DNA from: Coriobacteriaceae bacterium
GTDB taxonomy: Bacteria; Actinomycetota; Coriobacteriia; Coriobacteriales; Coriobacteriaceae
Length of the DNA stretch: 45,249 bases
Assembly: GCA_902364645.1 (NCBI GenBank)
Contig: CABJEP010000002.1
Span: 70,008-115,256, forward strand
Direction of reading: 5' to 3'
The notes beneath the pieces were generated by a model. The model searched no databases and was not told the DNA's origin. It saw only the letters and a program-made list of their open reading frames with translations. Positions 24,313-32,582 of this stretch are shown one piece after another. A program made the translations under genes and the position numbers. Positions within the stretch are counted from its first letter, which is position 1. Each line of letters begins with the position of its first letter.

Positions 24313-24630
24313 CGTTCCTGCCAGGCTGTGGTTGCGGACGGACGAAATGCCCGTCCTAGTCCAAGACAGACGCGGTCAAAGGGATCCACGTAAGCGACCG
24401 CGTGCGCGCGGCGCGATCATGGCGCGTCCTAGATGTAAGCCGCACCGTCCGTTCTACTTTCTTTGGGGCAATACCGCCTCGCGGGCGAGCGGGCCAGTCG
24501 TGAAGGTGGCTGCGGCCTCCCGAGCAAACACCCCGGTGCGCAAGTGTGGGGTCAAATACCAGGTCAGCTGGTGGGAACAATCTGATATTCCGCGCAACGC
24601 ACGGATCGTATACGACACAGAAGGCAGGGT
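24313..24630 (+). ncRNA. Candidate structured RNA (raiA-type) between comF and the hpf region
   Basis: About 320 nt without a convincing gene follow a consensus promoter. Local stems are clear: GGACGG (24336-24341) with CCGTCC (24351-24356), and ACGCGGTC (24370-24377) with GACCGCGT (24396-24403) around an 18-nt loop. Further GC-rich pairings such as CTCGC/GCGAG (around 24478-24489) are visible. The published raiA RNA is a large conserved RNA of Firmicutes and Actinobacteria found upstream of raiA/hpf and commonly near comF genes, so the position fits well. I cannot match its consensus from memory; it may instead be a long leader of the lipoprotein gene. The 3' end is not defined. Confidence 0.5.
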
Positions 24631-24637
24631 AGTGGAC

Positions 24638-25663
24638 ATGGTGAGGGGCAGCTTGATGCACGCGGCTCGGTTAGGTGCTGGGACCGCAGCGGTCATCGCC
24701 GTTTTGGGCCTGAGCGGATGCGCGTTCAACCCGCTGTCTACGTTCACGACTCCCACGATCGACCAGATCGAGTACGAGACCGTCACGCCCGCGGTGTCGG
24801 ATGATGCCCTGGTCACCCCCGGTACCCTGACGGTTGCCCTCGATACCTCCGATGCGCCGCAGGCCATGCAGGGCGCTGACGGCGAGCTCACGGGGTATGC
24901 AGTCGACGCTGCCCGCGCCCTCGCAAGCCGCATGGGCCTTAAGGTCGCCTTTGTCGATGCGTCCTCGGCAGGTTCCGCGCTCGGTGACAAAAAGGCTGAT
25001 ATCTTTATCGGCGAGATCAACTCCACGGATGGGGACGTTAGCTCGCTCGGCACGTGCCTGTACGATGCCGCTTCCGTGTTCGGTAAAACCAGCGATGGTG
25101 GGTCGCTGAGCGTTTCCACCGATACCCTTAACACGTCTACTCTGGGTATCCAGATGTCCTCGGCCTCGCAGGAGGCGCTTGCTAAGCAGAGCATCACCGC
25201 CAACCAAAAGACTTACTCCAACATCAACGAGTGCTTTGAGGCGCTCGAGTCCGGCGAGGTCGACTATGTGATCTGCGACTCCACGGCTGGCGGTTACCTT
25301 GCGCGACTGATGAGCGAGATCTCCTATGTCGGTGCGCTCGAGGCGCCCTCGACGCTTGGTGTTGCAGGCCTTTCGTCCAATGACGAACTGTGTCGTGCCG
25401 TGAGCGATGCCCTCGACGGTATTACGGCCGACGGCACGCTCGAGGCGGTCCACTGCGTCTGGTACGGCACGATGCCCTACGACCTCACCACTAAGACGGT
25501 TTCGGGCGCTAACGTGCAGCCGGGCGACTCTGAGTCCAGCGAGACCACATCCTCCGGCAGCGAGTCCTCCGATTCCAACAATGAGACCGCATCCTCCGAA
25601 GACAAATCGTCCAGCCAGGAAGACACCATCACCGACGACGACATTAACAAGCTTAATAGCTAG
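24638..25663 (+). CDS. Solute-binding lipoprotein (amino-acid ABC transporter type)
   Basis: 341 residues with a lipoprotein signal: AAVIAVLGLSGC, lipidated Cys28. The mature protein has the periplasmic-binding (PBPb) pattern of polar-amino-acid receptors: VTPGTLTVALDTSDAPQAM, GYAVDAARALASRMGLKVAFV, ADIFIGEIN, and YVICDSTAGGYLARL. A Ser/Thr/Glu-rich tail of about 50 residues ends it. ATG 24656, six codons downstream, has an equally good ribosome site (GAGGGG) and is an alternative start. No permease or ATPase gene is adjacent, so it may serve a distant transporter or act as a sensor. The longer upstream reading to 24257 would translate the candidate RNA and is not supported. Confidence 0.8.
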   Translation: MVRGSLMHAARLGAGTAAVIAVLGLSGCAFNPLSTFTTPTIDQIEYETVTPAVSDDALVTPGTLTVALDTSDAPQAMQGADGELTGYAVDAARALASRMGLKVAFVDASSAGSALGDKKADIFIGEINSTDGDVSSLGTCLYDAASVFGKTSDGGSLSVSTDTLNTSTLGIQMSSASQEALAKQSITANQKTYSNINECFEALESGEVDYVICDSTAGGYLARLMSEISYVGALEAPSTLGVAGLSSNDELCRAVSDALDGITADGTLEAVHCVWYGTMPYDLTTKTVSGANVQPGDSESSETTSSGSESSDSNNETASSEDKSSSQEDTITDDDINKLNS

Positions 25664-25681
25664 TTATTGCTAGGGGTGGTG

Positions 25682-25700
25682 TCTCCTATGCGCTAGGAGA
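25682..25700 (+). other. Short hairpin after the lipoprotein gene
   Basis: TCTCCTA-TGCGC-TAGGAGA is a perfect 7-bp stem 19 nt after the stop, directly ahead of the terminator. It may protect the 3' end of the message. Confidence 0.5.
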
Positions 25701-25729
25701 GATGCCCCTTCACGGTTTCAACACGCACT

Positions 25730-25763
25730 GCCGGGCTTCCCCAATAGGGGAGCCCGGCTTTTT
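25730..25763 (+). terminator. Intrinsic terminator after the lipoprotein gene
   Basis: GCCGGGCTTCCCC (25730-25742), AATA loop, GGGGAGCCCGGC (25747-25758), one bulged T, then TTTTT. Confidence 0.88.
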
Positions 25764-25980
25764 CATCTCTATAAAACCAGCAGGTCAAAGCCAATTTTCG
25801 GGACCAAATACAAAGTCGCCGGCTCCCTCCTATAGCGCACTTTGCCACAGAAAAGTGCGAGACTTCGGTATGCGGTATCAAGCAATCGTTATTCGGGTCT
25901 TTAGGAATCCGCGTGATTAAATGCACGGCAATGGGTACATAGCCAGTACAGTAAGTCCCCGAGGCAGATTGGAGCCACGT
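25764..25980 (+). promoter_or_regulatory. hpf leader region with a hairpin
   Basis: This stretch of about 220 nt before hpf is less GC-rich than its neighbours and has no gene with a ribosome site. CGCACTTT (25836-25843) pairs with AAAGTGCG (25852-25859). A clear promoter could not be fixed (TACAGT near 25947 and TATCAA near 25877 are weak candidates). Control of hpf at stationary phase would be expected here. Confidence 0.4.
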
Positions 25981-26565
25981 ATGGATATCAAGGTTTCTGG
26001 ACGCAAGACGACGGTAACCGATGCTCTGCGTGCGCATGTGGATGAGAAGATCGGCGAGGCGCTCAAGGTTTTCGATATCGAGCCCATGACGGTCGACGTT
26101 GTACTTCGCTATGAGAAGAACCCCTCGAACCCCAACCCGGCAATCGTCGAGGTTACGGTTCGTGCCCGCGGTTCGGTGATTCGCGTTGCCGAGCACGGTG
26201 CAGATATGTACGCCGCCATCGACCTCTCCGCCGATAAGGTCACCCGCCAGCTGCGTAAGTTCAAGACTAAGGTCGTGGACAACCGCCAGGGCGGTGCCAG
26301 CGCCGCGGATGTCGCGCCGGTCGAGCGCGTCGAGGATCTGGCCGACCTGCTGCTGCCCGAGGAGGAGGACGACCTGCTCGTCCGCGAGAAAGTCATCGAT
26401 GTCACCCCGATGACTGAGGAGCAGGCGCTGGTGCAGACCGATCTGCTCGGCCACGACTTCTACGTGTTCGAGAACGCGACGACTGGCCTCATCAATGTGG
26501 TGTATCACCGTAAGAATGGTGGATATGGCATCATCAAGCCCCGCATCGAAACACTTGACGAGTAA
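25981..26565 (+). CDS. hpf: Ribosome hibernation-promoting factor, long form (RaiA/HPF)
   Basis: 194 residues: N-terminal S30AE/RaiA domain (DIKVSGRKTTVTDALRAHV, about 1-110) and the C-terminal dimerisation domain of long HPF (DFYVFENATTGLINVVYHRK, GGYGIIKPR, about 135-194) that joins two 70S ribosomes into 100S dimers in resting cells. The ATG at 25981 (TTGGAG upstream) starts exactly at the family N-terminus, so the longer reading from 25921 is rejected. It is followed by its own terminator. Its location after comF, the candidate RNA and the lipoprotein is part of the raiA RNA argument. Confidence 0.94.
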   Translation: MDIKVSGRKTTVTDALRAHVDEKIGEALKVFDIEPMTVDVVLRYEKNPSNPNPAIVEVTVRARGSVIRVAEHGADMYAAIDLSADKVTRQLRKFKTKVVDNRQGGASAADVAPVERVEDLADLLLPEEEDDLLVREKVIDVTPMTEEQALVQTDLLGHDFYVFENATTGLINVVYHRKNGGYGIIKPRIETLDE

Positions 26566-26594
26566 AATACGTTAACTTGCATGAGTTAACGGTT

Positions 26595-26626
26595 GGCGGC
26601 CATCCCATGCGGGTGGCCGCCTTTTT
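26595..26626 (+). terminator. Intrinsic terminator after hpf
   Basis: GGCGGCCA (26595-26602) pairs with TGGCCGCC (26614-26621), then TTTTT. Just before it, CGTTAAC and GTTAACG form a second small palindrome (about 26571-26592). Confidence 0.88.
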
Positions 26627-26644
26627 ACGTAAGGAGTCGCTTTG

Positions 26645-27598
26645 ATGGACAAGGCCGCATCCGCCGGTCATTCGGACCGTTGCCGCATCGTCGTCGATAC
26701 CTGCTGCGACTTTAGCCCCGAGGTCGCCGCGAACCTCGATGTCGATATCTTGGGTTTCCCCTTCATTATCGATGGCGAGGAGCGCACGGATGACATCTGG
26801 TCGAGCATCACACCCAAGGAGTTTTACGATCGCATGCGCGCCGGTGCCCGCGTGTCCACCTCGGCTGTGTCGCTCGGTCGCTATATCGAGTTCTTTACCG
26901 AGTGCGCCAAAGAGGGCACGCCCACGGTCTACCTGTGCTTTACCTCGGCGCTGTCGTCGAGCTACAACTCCGCGTGCCAGGCGGCGGACGCCGTGCGCGC
27001 CGAGTATCCCAACTTTGAGCTGTACGTGGTCGACAACGCTCTGCCCTGTGCGACCGGCGAGCTCTTGGCGCTTGAGGCCGTGCGTCAGCGTTCGGCGGGA
27101 CTGACCGCCAAGCAGCTGGTCGACTGGGCAAACGAGGCCAAGACCTATGTCCACGGTTACTTTACGCTCGAGAGCTTTGACGCGCTGGCTGCCGGCGGCC
27201 GCATTCCGCCCGCGGCGGCACAGCTCACGGCAAAGCTCGACGTCAAACCCGAGCTGTCCTACGACCTGGCCGGCTCGCTGTCGCTGATCGGCGTCAACCG
27301 CGGTCGCAAGAAGGCGCTCAAGTCCATTCTCAAGTCGTTCCGCGAGAACTATGTGCCCGATCGCACCATGCCCATCGCCATTATGACGGCCGATGCCGAA
27401 AAGGACGGCGACTGGCTCGAGGCCGCCATCCGCAAGGAGGAAGGCTGCGCCGACGTGACCATCATCCGCAGCTCTGTGGGCCCCACCATTGGCTCGCACG
27501 TGGGCCCCGGCATGGTGGCTTGCGCGTTTTGGGGCAAGAACCGCGCCGACAAGGCGTCGCTTTCCGACCGCATCGCCCGCCGCGTGCGCGGTCAGTAG
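26645..27598 (+). CDS. DegV-family fatty-acid-binding protein (FakB-like)
   Basis: 317 residues with the DegV fold. It opens CRIVVDTCCDFSPEVAANL and shows AGARVSTSAVS, the conserved Ser/Thr segment near the fatty-acid carboxylate, TAVYLCFTSALSSSYNSA-like sequence, YFTLESFDALAAGGRIPPAAA, and RGRKKALKS. FakB proteins present fatty acids to the kinase FakA for phosphorylation; no FakA is nearby, so the partner is elsewhere. AAGGAG precedes the start; the TTG one codon before the ATG at 26645 is an alternative. It stands alone after the hpf terminator. Confidence 0.9.
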   Translation: MDKAASAGHSDRCRIVVDTCCDFSPEVAANLDVDILGFPFIIDGEERTDDIWSSITPKEFYDRMRAGARVSTSAVSLGRYIEFFTECAKEGTPTVYLCFTSALSSSYNSACQAADAVRAEYPNFELYVVDNALPCATGELLALEAVRQRSAGLTAKQLVDWANEAKTYVHGYFTLESFDALAAGGRIPPAAAQLTAKLDVKPELSYDLAGSLSLIGVNRGRKKALKSILKSFRENYVPDRTMPIAIMTADAEKDGDWLEAAIRKEEGCADVTIIRSSVGPTIGSHVGPGMVACAFWGKNRADKASLSDRIARRVRGQ

Positions 27599-27695
27599 GC
27601 AAGTAACGCGGCCGTAATCGCCCTCGACTCACAGCCCAACGCTGGCACCGAGTATTCAACCTGGTAATAACACCCAACCCAAAAGGAAAGGTTTC

Positions 27696-28775
27696 ATGGC
27701 AAACAAGCTCTCCGTCGCATTTATCGGCACCGGAATCATGGGTGCCCCCATTGCCGGCCACATCCTGGATGCCGGCTATCCCGTCACGGTCAACAACCGC
27801 ACTAAGTCCAAGGCCGCCGCGCTTATCGAGCGCGGTGCCGTTTGGGCCGATACGCCGGCAGATGCCGTGGCGAACGCCGACGTCGTCTTTACCATGGTGG
27901 GTTATCCCTCCGAGGTCGAGGAGCTCTACCTGGCGGGCGACGGCCTGTTGGCCTGCACTAAGCCCGGCGCGGTGCTGATCGACCTCACCACGAGCTCGCC
28001 CGAGCTCGCCCGTGACATTGCCGAGGCCGCCCAGGTTTCCGGCCGCATGGCGTTTGACTGCCCCGTCACCGGCGGCGAGTCGGGTGCTATCGCCGGCACG
28101 CTTACGGCTATCGTTGGCGCTACCGAAAACGACATCGCTCCGGTCCGCGATATCCTTTCCACCTTTGCGGCCAACATCTGCTGCTTCGACGGTGCCGGCA
28201 AGGGCCAGGCTGCCAAGCTCGCCAACCAGGTGTCGCTGGGCGCCTGCATGGTCGGCATGGCAGACGCCATGGCATTTGCCGAGCTGAGCGGCCTTGATCT
28301 GGAGAAGACCCGTCAGATGATCCTGGGCGGCACCGGCAAGTCCGGCGCCATGGAGAGCCTGGCGCCCAAGGCGCTCGATGGCGACTACAAGCCCGGCTTT
28401 ATGGTCGAGCACTTCATTAAGGACCTGCGTCTGGCGCTCGCCTACGCCGATGACCGCGAGCTCGCGCTTCCCGGCGCCGACGTGGCCTTTACGCTCTACG
28501 ACATGCTCGACGCTATCGGTGGCGCCAAGCTGGGCACCCAGGCCATCACGGTCCTCTATAAGGAGGAGGCCGATGCCATCGCCGCCGGTCTGGACTGGTC
28601 GCAGTATCGTCCCGAGGAGCATGGCGCTCACGAGGAAGGTTGCGGTTGCGGCGAGCACGGCGAGGACCATGAGTGCGGTTGTGGCCATCACCACGGCGAG
28701 GACCACGAGTGCTGCGGTGGCCACGGCCATGACGACGGCCACGAGTGCTGCTGCGGCCACCATCACGGGGAGTAG
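27696..28775 (+). CDS. 3-hydroxyisobutyrate-dehydrogenase-family oxidoreductase with a Cys/His-rich C-terminal tail
   Basis: The core (about 1-305) is a beta-hydroxyacid dehydrogenase: Rossmann motif AFIGTGIMGAPIAGHILDAG, VDLTTSSPELA-like segment, the substrate motif DCPVTGGESGAIAGTL, and the catalytic Lys in GAGKGQAAKLANQ. Members reduce tartronate semialdehyde, succinic semialdehyde or 3-hydroxyisobutyrate using NAD(P); the substrate is not readable. Residues 307-359 are foreign to the family: 14 His and 9 Cys in 53 residues, arranged as three units of about 12 residues (EDHECGCGHHHG, EDHECCGGHGHD, DGHECCCGHHHG). The tail looks built to bind nickel, zinc, cobalt or copper. It heads a run of close genes up to 31015. 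Confidence 0.88.
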   Translation: MANKLSVAFIGTGIMGAPIAGHILDAGYPVTVNNRTKSKAAALIERGAVWADTPADAVANADVVFTMVGYPSEVEELYLAGDGLLACTKPGAVLIDLTTSSPELARDIAEAAQVSGRMAFDCPVTGGESGAIAGTLTAIVGATENDIAPVRDILSTFAANICCFDGAGKGQAAKLANQVSLGACMVGMADAMAFAELSGLDLEKTRQMILGGTGKSGAMESLAPKALDGDYKPGFMVEHFIKDLRLALAYADDRELALPGADVAFTLYDMLDAIGGAKLGTQAITVLYKEEADAIAAGLDWSQYRPEEHGAHEEGCGCGEHGEDHECGCGHHHGEDHECCGGHGHDDGHECCCGHHHGE

Positions 28776-28780
28776 CGCCT

Positions 28781-29209
28781 ATGAGCTGGACGTTCGTGGT
28801 GCTTGCGCTGGTGCTCTTTCTCTTTGCGATCTACATCGGCTTTTTGTGCGGCCAGTGGGCCTGCGAAAAGCGCGTGATCACCAAGCGCGACTACTGGATT
28901 GCCAACTTTGCGGGTGCGGCGGCAGTCGTCCTGCTGACCTGGGTGTTCTCGCTGTTCCCGCTGGTGCAGTTTGCGCCGATCGGCTGGCTCGGCGGCTTTA
29001 TCGCAGGCCTTAAGATGAGCTTTGGCGAGTCCGTCGGTCCGTGGCGCAAGCACGACGAGGTCTTTAACGTCAACAAGGCTCATCGCGCCGCCGCCGACGC
29101 GGGCGACGCCGAGGAGCGCCGCCGCGCACGTCGCAATGGCGCGGCCGACCGACAGCTCATCTCGGTCACCGATGACAGCAAGGGTGCTGGCAAGCACGCT
29201 AAGAAATAG
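28781..29209 (+). CDS. Small two-to-three-helix membrane protein, unknown function
   Basis: 142 residues. The N-terminal helix (FVVLALVLFLFAIYIGFLCG) is followed by a short charged loop and one or two further hydrophobic stretches (FAGAAAVVLLTWVFSLFPLV and IGWLGGFIAGLKMSF). The C-terminal 65 residues are hydrophilic, rich in Arg, Ala, Asp and Lys and presumably cytoplasmic. The family is not recognised. It starts 5 nt after the dehydrogenase stop behind GGGGAG and is probably co-transcribed with it and with the HEAT-repeat gene 15 nt downstream. Confidence 0.75.
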   Translation: MSWTFVVLALVLFLFAIYIGFLCGQWACEKRVITKRDYWIANFAGAAAVVLLTWVFSLFPLVQFAPIGWLGGFIAGLKMSFGESVGPWRKHDEVFNVNKAHRAAADAGDAEERRRARRNGAADRQLISVTDDSKGAGKHAKK

Positions 29210-29224
29210 TAAGAAGAGGTAACT

Positions 29225-29923
29225 ATGGCAGAAAACAAAGACGAACAGCTCACCGACGAGGAGCTGGCACAGCTCCAGCTGGCAGAGGAGAACGAGAACG
29301 CCGTCGATCGCCTGGTCCAGGAGCTCGGCTGCCCCACGCGCCGCATCCGCCAGTTTGCCGCCCGCGTGCTGCACCTGCTTGCCGAGCGCGATCCGCAGCG
29401 CGTCGAGCCCTGCGTACCCGCGCTGATCGAGGCGCTCGACCGCCCCGAGGCGCAGACCCGCTGGGAGGCCCTCGATGCTCTGACGGCGCTCGCCACCACC
29501 TGTCCCGAGCAGCTGGGCGATGCCTTTGAGGGCGCCGAGACCGCACTGTTCGACGAGATCTCCTCCACGCTGCGCTATGCCGCCTTCCGCCTGCTGTGCG
29601 TGTGGGGTGCCACAAGTGTCGAGCGTTCGTGCGAGGCTTGGCCCATCCTAGACGAGGCCATCCAGTGCTACCACGGCGACCTTGAGTATCGCGACATGCT
29701 CGGTTGCCTGTACGAGTTTTGCCAGGGCGAAATCGACGCCGAGGTTGCCGAGAAGCTTGCGCTGCGCCTTAAGTTCGATGCCGAGAACGGTAAGGGCAGC
29801 TATCTCAAGGCCCGTTCGAGCGAGATTTGCGAAATGCTTGTTAAACGTTTTGGCCTGGATCTCTCCAAAAAGAAGAAGCGTGCTAGCGTTAAAAAATCTG
29901 ACGACGCCGAAGACGAGGAGTAA
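29225..29923 (+). CDS. HEAT-repeat-like helical protein
   Basis: 232 residues, acidic, all-helical in appearance. Repeating units resemble HEAT repeats: RRIRQFAARVLHLLAERDP, QTRWEALDALTALATTCPEQ, LRYAAFRLLCVWGATS. These commonly form protein-binding solenoids. The tail is a Lys-rich then acidic stretch (KKKKRASVKKSDDAEDEE). No catalytic motif is visible. It lies 6 nt before the isocitrate-dehydrogenase-like gene and 15 nt after the membrane-protein gene, so it belongs to the same transcript; the partner may be one of these. Confidence 0.75.
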   Translation: MAENKDEQLTDEELAQLQLAEENENAVDRLVQELGCPTRRIRQFAARVLHLLAERDPQRVEPCVPALIEALDRPEAQTRWEALDALTALATTCPEQLGDAFEGAETALFDEISSTLRYAAFRLLCVWGATSVERSCEAWPILDEAIQCYHGDLEYRDMLGCLYEFCQGEIDAEVAEKLALRLKFDAENGKGSYLKARSSEICEMLVKRFGLDLSKKKKRASVKKSDDAEDEE

Positions 29924-29929
29924 CAGATT

Positions 29930-31015
29930 ATGGCGCACGATGTAGTCCTGATTCCCGGTGACGGTATCGGTCCCGAGATTACGCAGGCCATGCGCCGCGT
30001 GGTCGAGGCCACCGGTGTCCAGATCAACTGGAACGTCCAGGAGGCCGGCGCCGGCGTCATGGACGAGTTTGGCACGCCGCTGCCCCAGCACGTGCTCGAC
30101 GCGGTCGCCGAGACCAAGGTTGCCATCAAGGGCCCCATCACTACGCCGGTCGGCACGGGCTTCCGCAGCGTTAACGTGGCCCTGCGCAAGCACTTTGACC
30201 TGTATGCCTGCGTGCGTCCCTGTCTGTCGCAGCCGGGCGACGGCTCGCGTTTCCGCGACGTCGACCTGGTCATCGTGCGCGAGAACACCGAGGACCTCTA
30301 TGCCGGCATCGAGTTCGACGAGGGCGCAGCCGAGGTCGAGGAGCTTTCACAGCTCGTCGAGCGCTCGGGTCAGAAGACCTTTGCCGCCGATTCCGCCATC
30401 TCGATCAAGCCCATCTCTATCGCCAAGAGCCGCCGTATTGTGGAGTACGCCTTTGAGTATGCCCGCCGCTGCGGCCGCAAAAAGGTGACGGCCGTGCACA
30501 AGGCCAATATCATGAAGGCGACCGACGGCCTGTTCCTGCGCGTGGCGCGCGAGGTGGCCGCCAGCTATCCCGATATCGAGTTCAACGACAAGATCGTTGA
30601 CGCCACCTGCATGGGCCTGGTCCAGAACCCCAACGACTTCGATGTCCTGGTGCTGCCAAACCTGTACGGCGACATCGTGAGCGACCTGTGCGCCGGCCTG
30701 GTGGGCGGTCTTGGCATGGCGCCCGGCTCCAACATCGGTGCCGACTGCGCCATTTTTGAGGCAACGCACGGTTCGGCACCCGATATCGCTGGCCAGGATA
30801 TCGCCAACCCCACGGCCGAGATCCTCTCTGCTGCGATGATGCTCGACCACCTGGGCGAGAACGATGCGGCCAACCGCATTCGCGCCGCCGTCTCTGCCAC
30901 GCTCGACGAGGGCGAGCAGGTTACCGGCGACGTGCGTCGTGCCCAGACCGGCTCCGTTGAGGGCGCCGTGGGCACGCAGGCCTTTGCCGATGCCGTTATC
31001 GCGCACCTGGTCTAA
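29930..31015 (+). CDS. Isocitrate/isopropylmalate-dehydrogenase-family enzyme, probably NAD-type isocitrate dehydrogenase
   Basis: 361-residue beta-decarboxylating dehydrogenase. IPGDGIGPE is near the N-terminus, [11 protein letters not shown] carries the Ser and Arg residues contacting isocitrate, [14 protein letters not shown] and [13 protein letters not shown] provide the catalytic Tyr and Lys, DNPxxFDVLV-like sequence and [10 protein letters not shown] hold the metal-binding aspartates, and the nucleotide site reads [18 protein letters not shown]. The RSVNVALRK segment and size favour the short NAD-type isocitrate dehydrogenase over isopropylmalate dehydrogenase. No leu genes are adjacent. 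In an anaerobe it would supply 2-oxoglutarate. It ends the 27696-31015 gene run. Confidence 0.85.
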   Translation: MAHDVVLIPGDGIGPEITQAMRRVVEATGVQINWNVQEAGAGVMDEFGTPLPQHVLDAVAETKVAIKGPITTPVGTGFRSVNVALRKHFDLYACVRPCLSQPGDGSRFRDVDLVIVRENTEDLYAGIEFDEGAAEVEELSQLVERSGQKTFAADSAISIKPISIAKSRRIVEYAFEYARRCGRKKVTAVHKANIMKATDGLFLRVAREVAASYPDIEFNDKIVDATCMGLVQNPNDFDVLVLPNLYGDIVSDLCAGLVGGLGMAPGSNIGADCAIFEATHGSAPDIAGQDIANPTAEILSAAMMLDHLGENDAANRIRAAVSATLDEGEQVTGDVRRAQTGSVEGAVGTQAFADAVIAHLV

Positions 31016-31074
31016 GGTATGCACGCTGCAAACGCCTAAATAGTACTTAAGTGTTTGCGTATAACCTAAGAATC

Positions 31075-31106
31075 AATACGCCCGGCGCCTCGTCGGGCGT
31101 ATTCTA
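31075..31106 (+). terminator. Intrinsic terminator after the isocitrate-dehydrogenase-like gene
   Basis: AATACGCCCG (31075-31084) pairs with CGGGCGTATT (31094-31103) around GCGCCTCGT; only a short T-rich tail (CTATT) follows. Confidence 0.7.
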
Positions 31107-31141
31107 TTGGGGACTATGTTTCCTAACAAGGAGTAATTGAT

Positions 31142-32227
31142 ATGGGTCTGATTCAAAAGAAGGACGAGAAGGACGAGATCGACGGCATCCAGATCATCGA
31201 GCGCGGCGAAGGCCCCGACGGTGACGAGGACGAGAAGATCGACCTGGTCGTCGGCACGTCTGCCGAGCACATTGCCGCCGGCACGACGGCCGAGGAGGAG
31301 GATGCTCGCCTGGAGGCAAAGATCGCTGCGGATGCCGCCGACGAGAACCTCATGCCCGAGGAGCAGGACGAGGACGACGACTCCGACGAAGACGACCATG
31401 CATCCAAGCACAAGAAGACGATGATCGCCGCCTTCGTGGTTGCAGTCGTGATCGCTGCGGTGGTCGGCTTCTTTATTGGCAATGGCGGCTTTGGCGGCAA
31501 GGGTGTCGGCTCGGCTACCCTCACCGAGGACCAGCTCGATTCGACCGTGGCAAGTTATAGCTATAACGGCAAGAAGAGCGACATCACCGCGCGCGAGGCC
31601 ATCGAGAGCCAGTACAGCCTCGATACCGTCAAGGATAGCAACGGCAACTACACCGCCCCCTCTGCCGACGTCATCCTGTCCTACGTGCGCAACAAGATTC
31701 TGCTCGATGCTGCCGAGGACGAGGGCATTACCGTCTCTTCTAAGGAGATGAAGAAGTACGCCGAGGATTCTATCGGCACCTCGGACTACGACACCATGGC
31801 CAAGCAGTATGGCGTGTCCAAGGACCAGGCCAAGCGGATCGTCCGCCAGTCCGCGACGCTGCAGAAGCTCTACAAGAAGAAGGTGGGCGATGCTTCCGCG
31901 AGCATGCCGACCGCTCCGACTGAGCCTTCTGACGGCAACGAGGACACCGCGAGCAAGGATTACGCCGATTACATCATCAACCTTGCCGGTGACGAGTGGG
32001 ATAGCTCGAAGGGCACCTGGAAGGACGAGAACAGCACCTACGCTAAGGCCTTCGCTAACGATGCCTTTACCGCCGAAAGTGCCACCTATAAGCAGGCCAT
32101 GACCGCCTATTACACCGCCTACCAGCAGTATTCCTCGCAGGCCTCAAGCGCTAGCTCCAAGTGGACCGAGTATGCTAACGGCCTCTATGCCAAGGCCAAC
32201 ATCAGCATCTACGGCCTGTTTGCGTAA
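31142..32227 (+). CDS. Membrane-anchored SurA-N-like protein
   Basis: 361 residues. The N-terminal 90 residues are cytoplasmic and highly acidic (EEQDEDDDSDEDD), followed by one membrane helix (MIAAFVVAVVIAAVVGFFIG). The outside part resembles the SurA N-terminal chaperone domain: ITAREAIESQYSLDTV, DVILSYVRNKILLDAAEDEG, then helices ending RIVRQSATLQKLYKKKV. No parvulin isomerase domain is visible. The last 80 residues are Tyr/Ser/Ala/Lys-rich and helical. A role in folding exported proteins is inference. AAGGAG precedes the ATG, and it is flanked by terminators. Confidence 0.75.
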   Translation: MGLIQKKDEKDEIDGIQIIERGEGPDGDEDEKIDLVVGTSAEHIAAGTTAEEEDARLEAKIAADAADENLMPEEQDEDDDSDEDDHASKHKKTMIAAFVVAVVIAAVVGFFIGNGGFGGKGVGSATLTEDQLDSTVASYSYNGKKSDITAREAIESQYSLDTVKDSNGNYTAPSADVILSYVRNKILLDAAEDEGITVSSKEMKKYAEDSIGTSDYDTMAKQYGVSKDQAKRIVRQSATLQKLYKKKVGDASASMPTAPTEPSDGNEDTASKDYADYIINLAGDEWDSSKGTWKDENSTYAKAFANDAFTAESATYKQAMTAYYTAYQQYSSQASSASSKWTEYANGLYAKANISIYGLFA

Positions 32228-32270
32228 GATCTGTCTGCACTACTGCGCGCTAACCGATCTACCTGATTAA

Positions 32271-32308
32271 GCCCGCTAGAACGACAAAGTTCTAGCGGGC
32301 ATTTTGTT
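32271..32308 (+). terminator. Intrinsic terminator
   Basis: GCCCGCTAGAAC (32271-32282) pairs perfectly with GTTCTAGCGGGC (32289-32300), then ATTTTGTT. Confidence 0.88.
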
Positions 32309-32383
32309 ACCGAAACCACTAGGATAGGACTTGCGCCCGTGCAAGTGCTTCATCGGGTATCCTCAATTCATCCTGGAAAACGG

Positions 32384-32434
32384 CCGTAAACGATTGCAAA
32401 TAACCGGTGAACGGTCAAAAACTACCGTTCACCG
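32384..32434. promoter_or_regulatory. Distal ACCGTTCAC-type repeat array upstream of the PTS operon
   Basis: CGGTGAACGGT (32405-32415) is exactly inverted at 32424-32434 (ACCGTTCACCG, 11 of 11, 8-bp gap). A weaker copy, CCGTAAACGAT, lies 21 bp upstream (32384-32394), in the same orientation as 32405. Read on the other strand, the units are ACCGTTCAC-like, close to the 9-bp half-site of LytTR-type regulators, which use direct repeats about 21 bp apart. Confidence 0.55.
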
Positions 32435-32582
32435 ATAATATCGAAACTGGTTCTAACTGGTATTAAGTCAAAAAGACCAATTCACAAATCTTCACAATGA
32501 CCTGCATTTTTTCTACACGCCATTTTTAGCCACCCTGCGTTGTTTAGACACGAAAAAAGTTCCGATCTTTCGTCAAATCATT

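Noticed and set aside
24360..24420. Resemblance to the ribosomal protein L10 leader (AGACAG and GGATCC around a stem)
   Set aside because: L10 leaders precede rplJ, which is not here; the shared words are short. The comF-hpf setting favours a raiA-type RNA.
24470..24640. 6S RNA or RNase P RNA in the comF-lipoprotein gap (GCGGGCCAGTC; ACAGAAGGC)
   Set aside because: Only short matches; the RNase P P4 partner (GAGGAAAGTCC) and the long 6S rod with central bubble are not evident.
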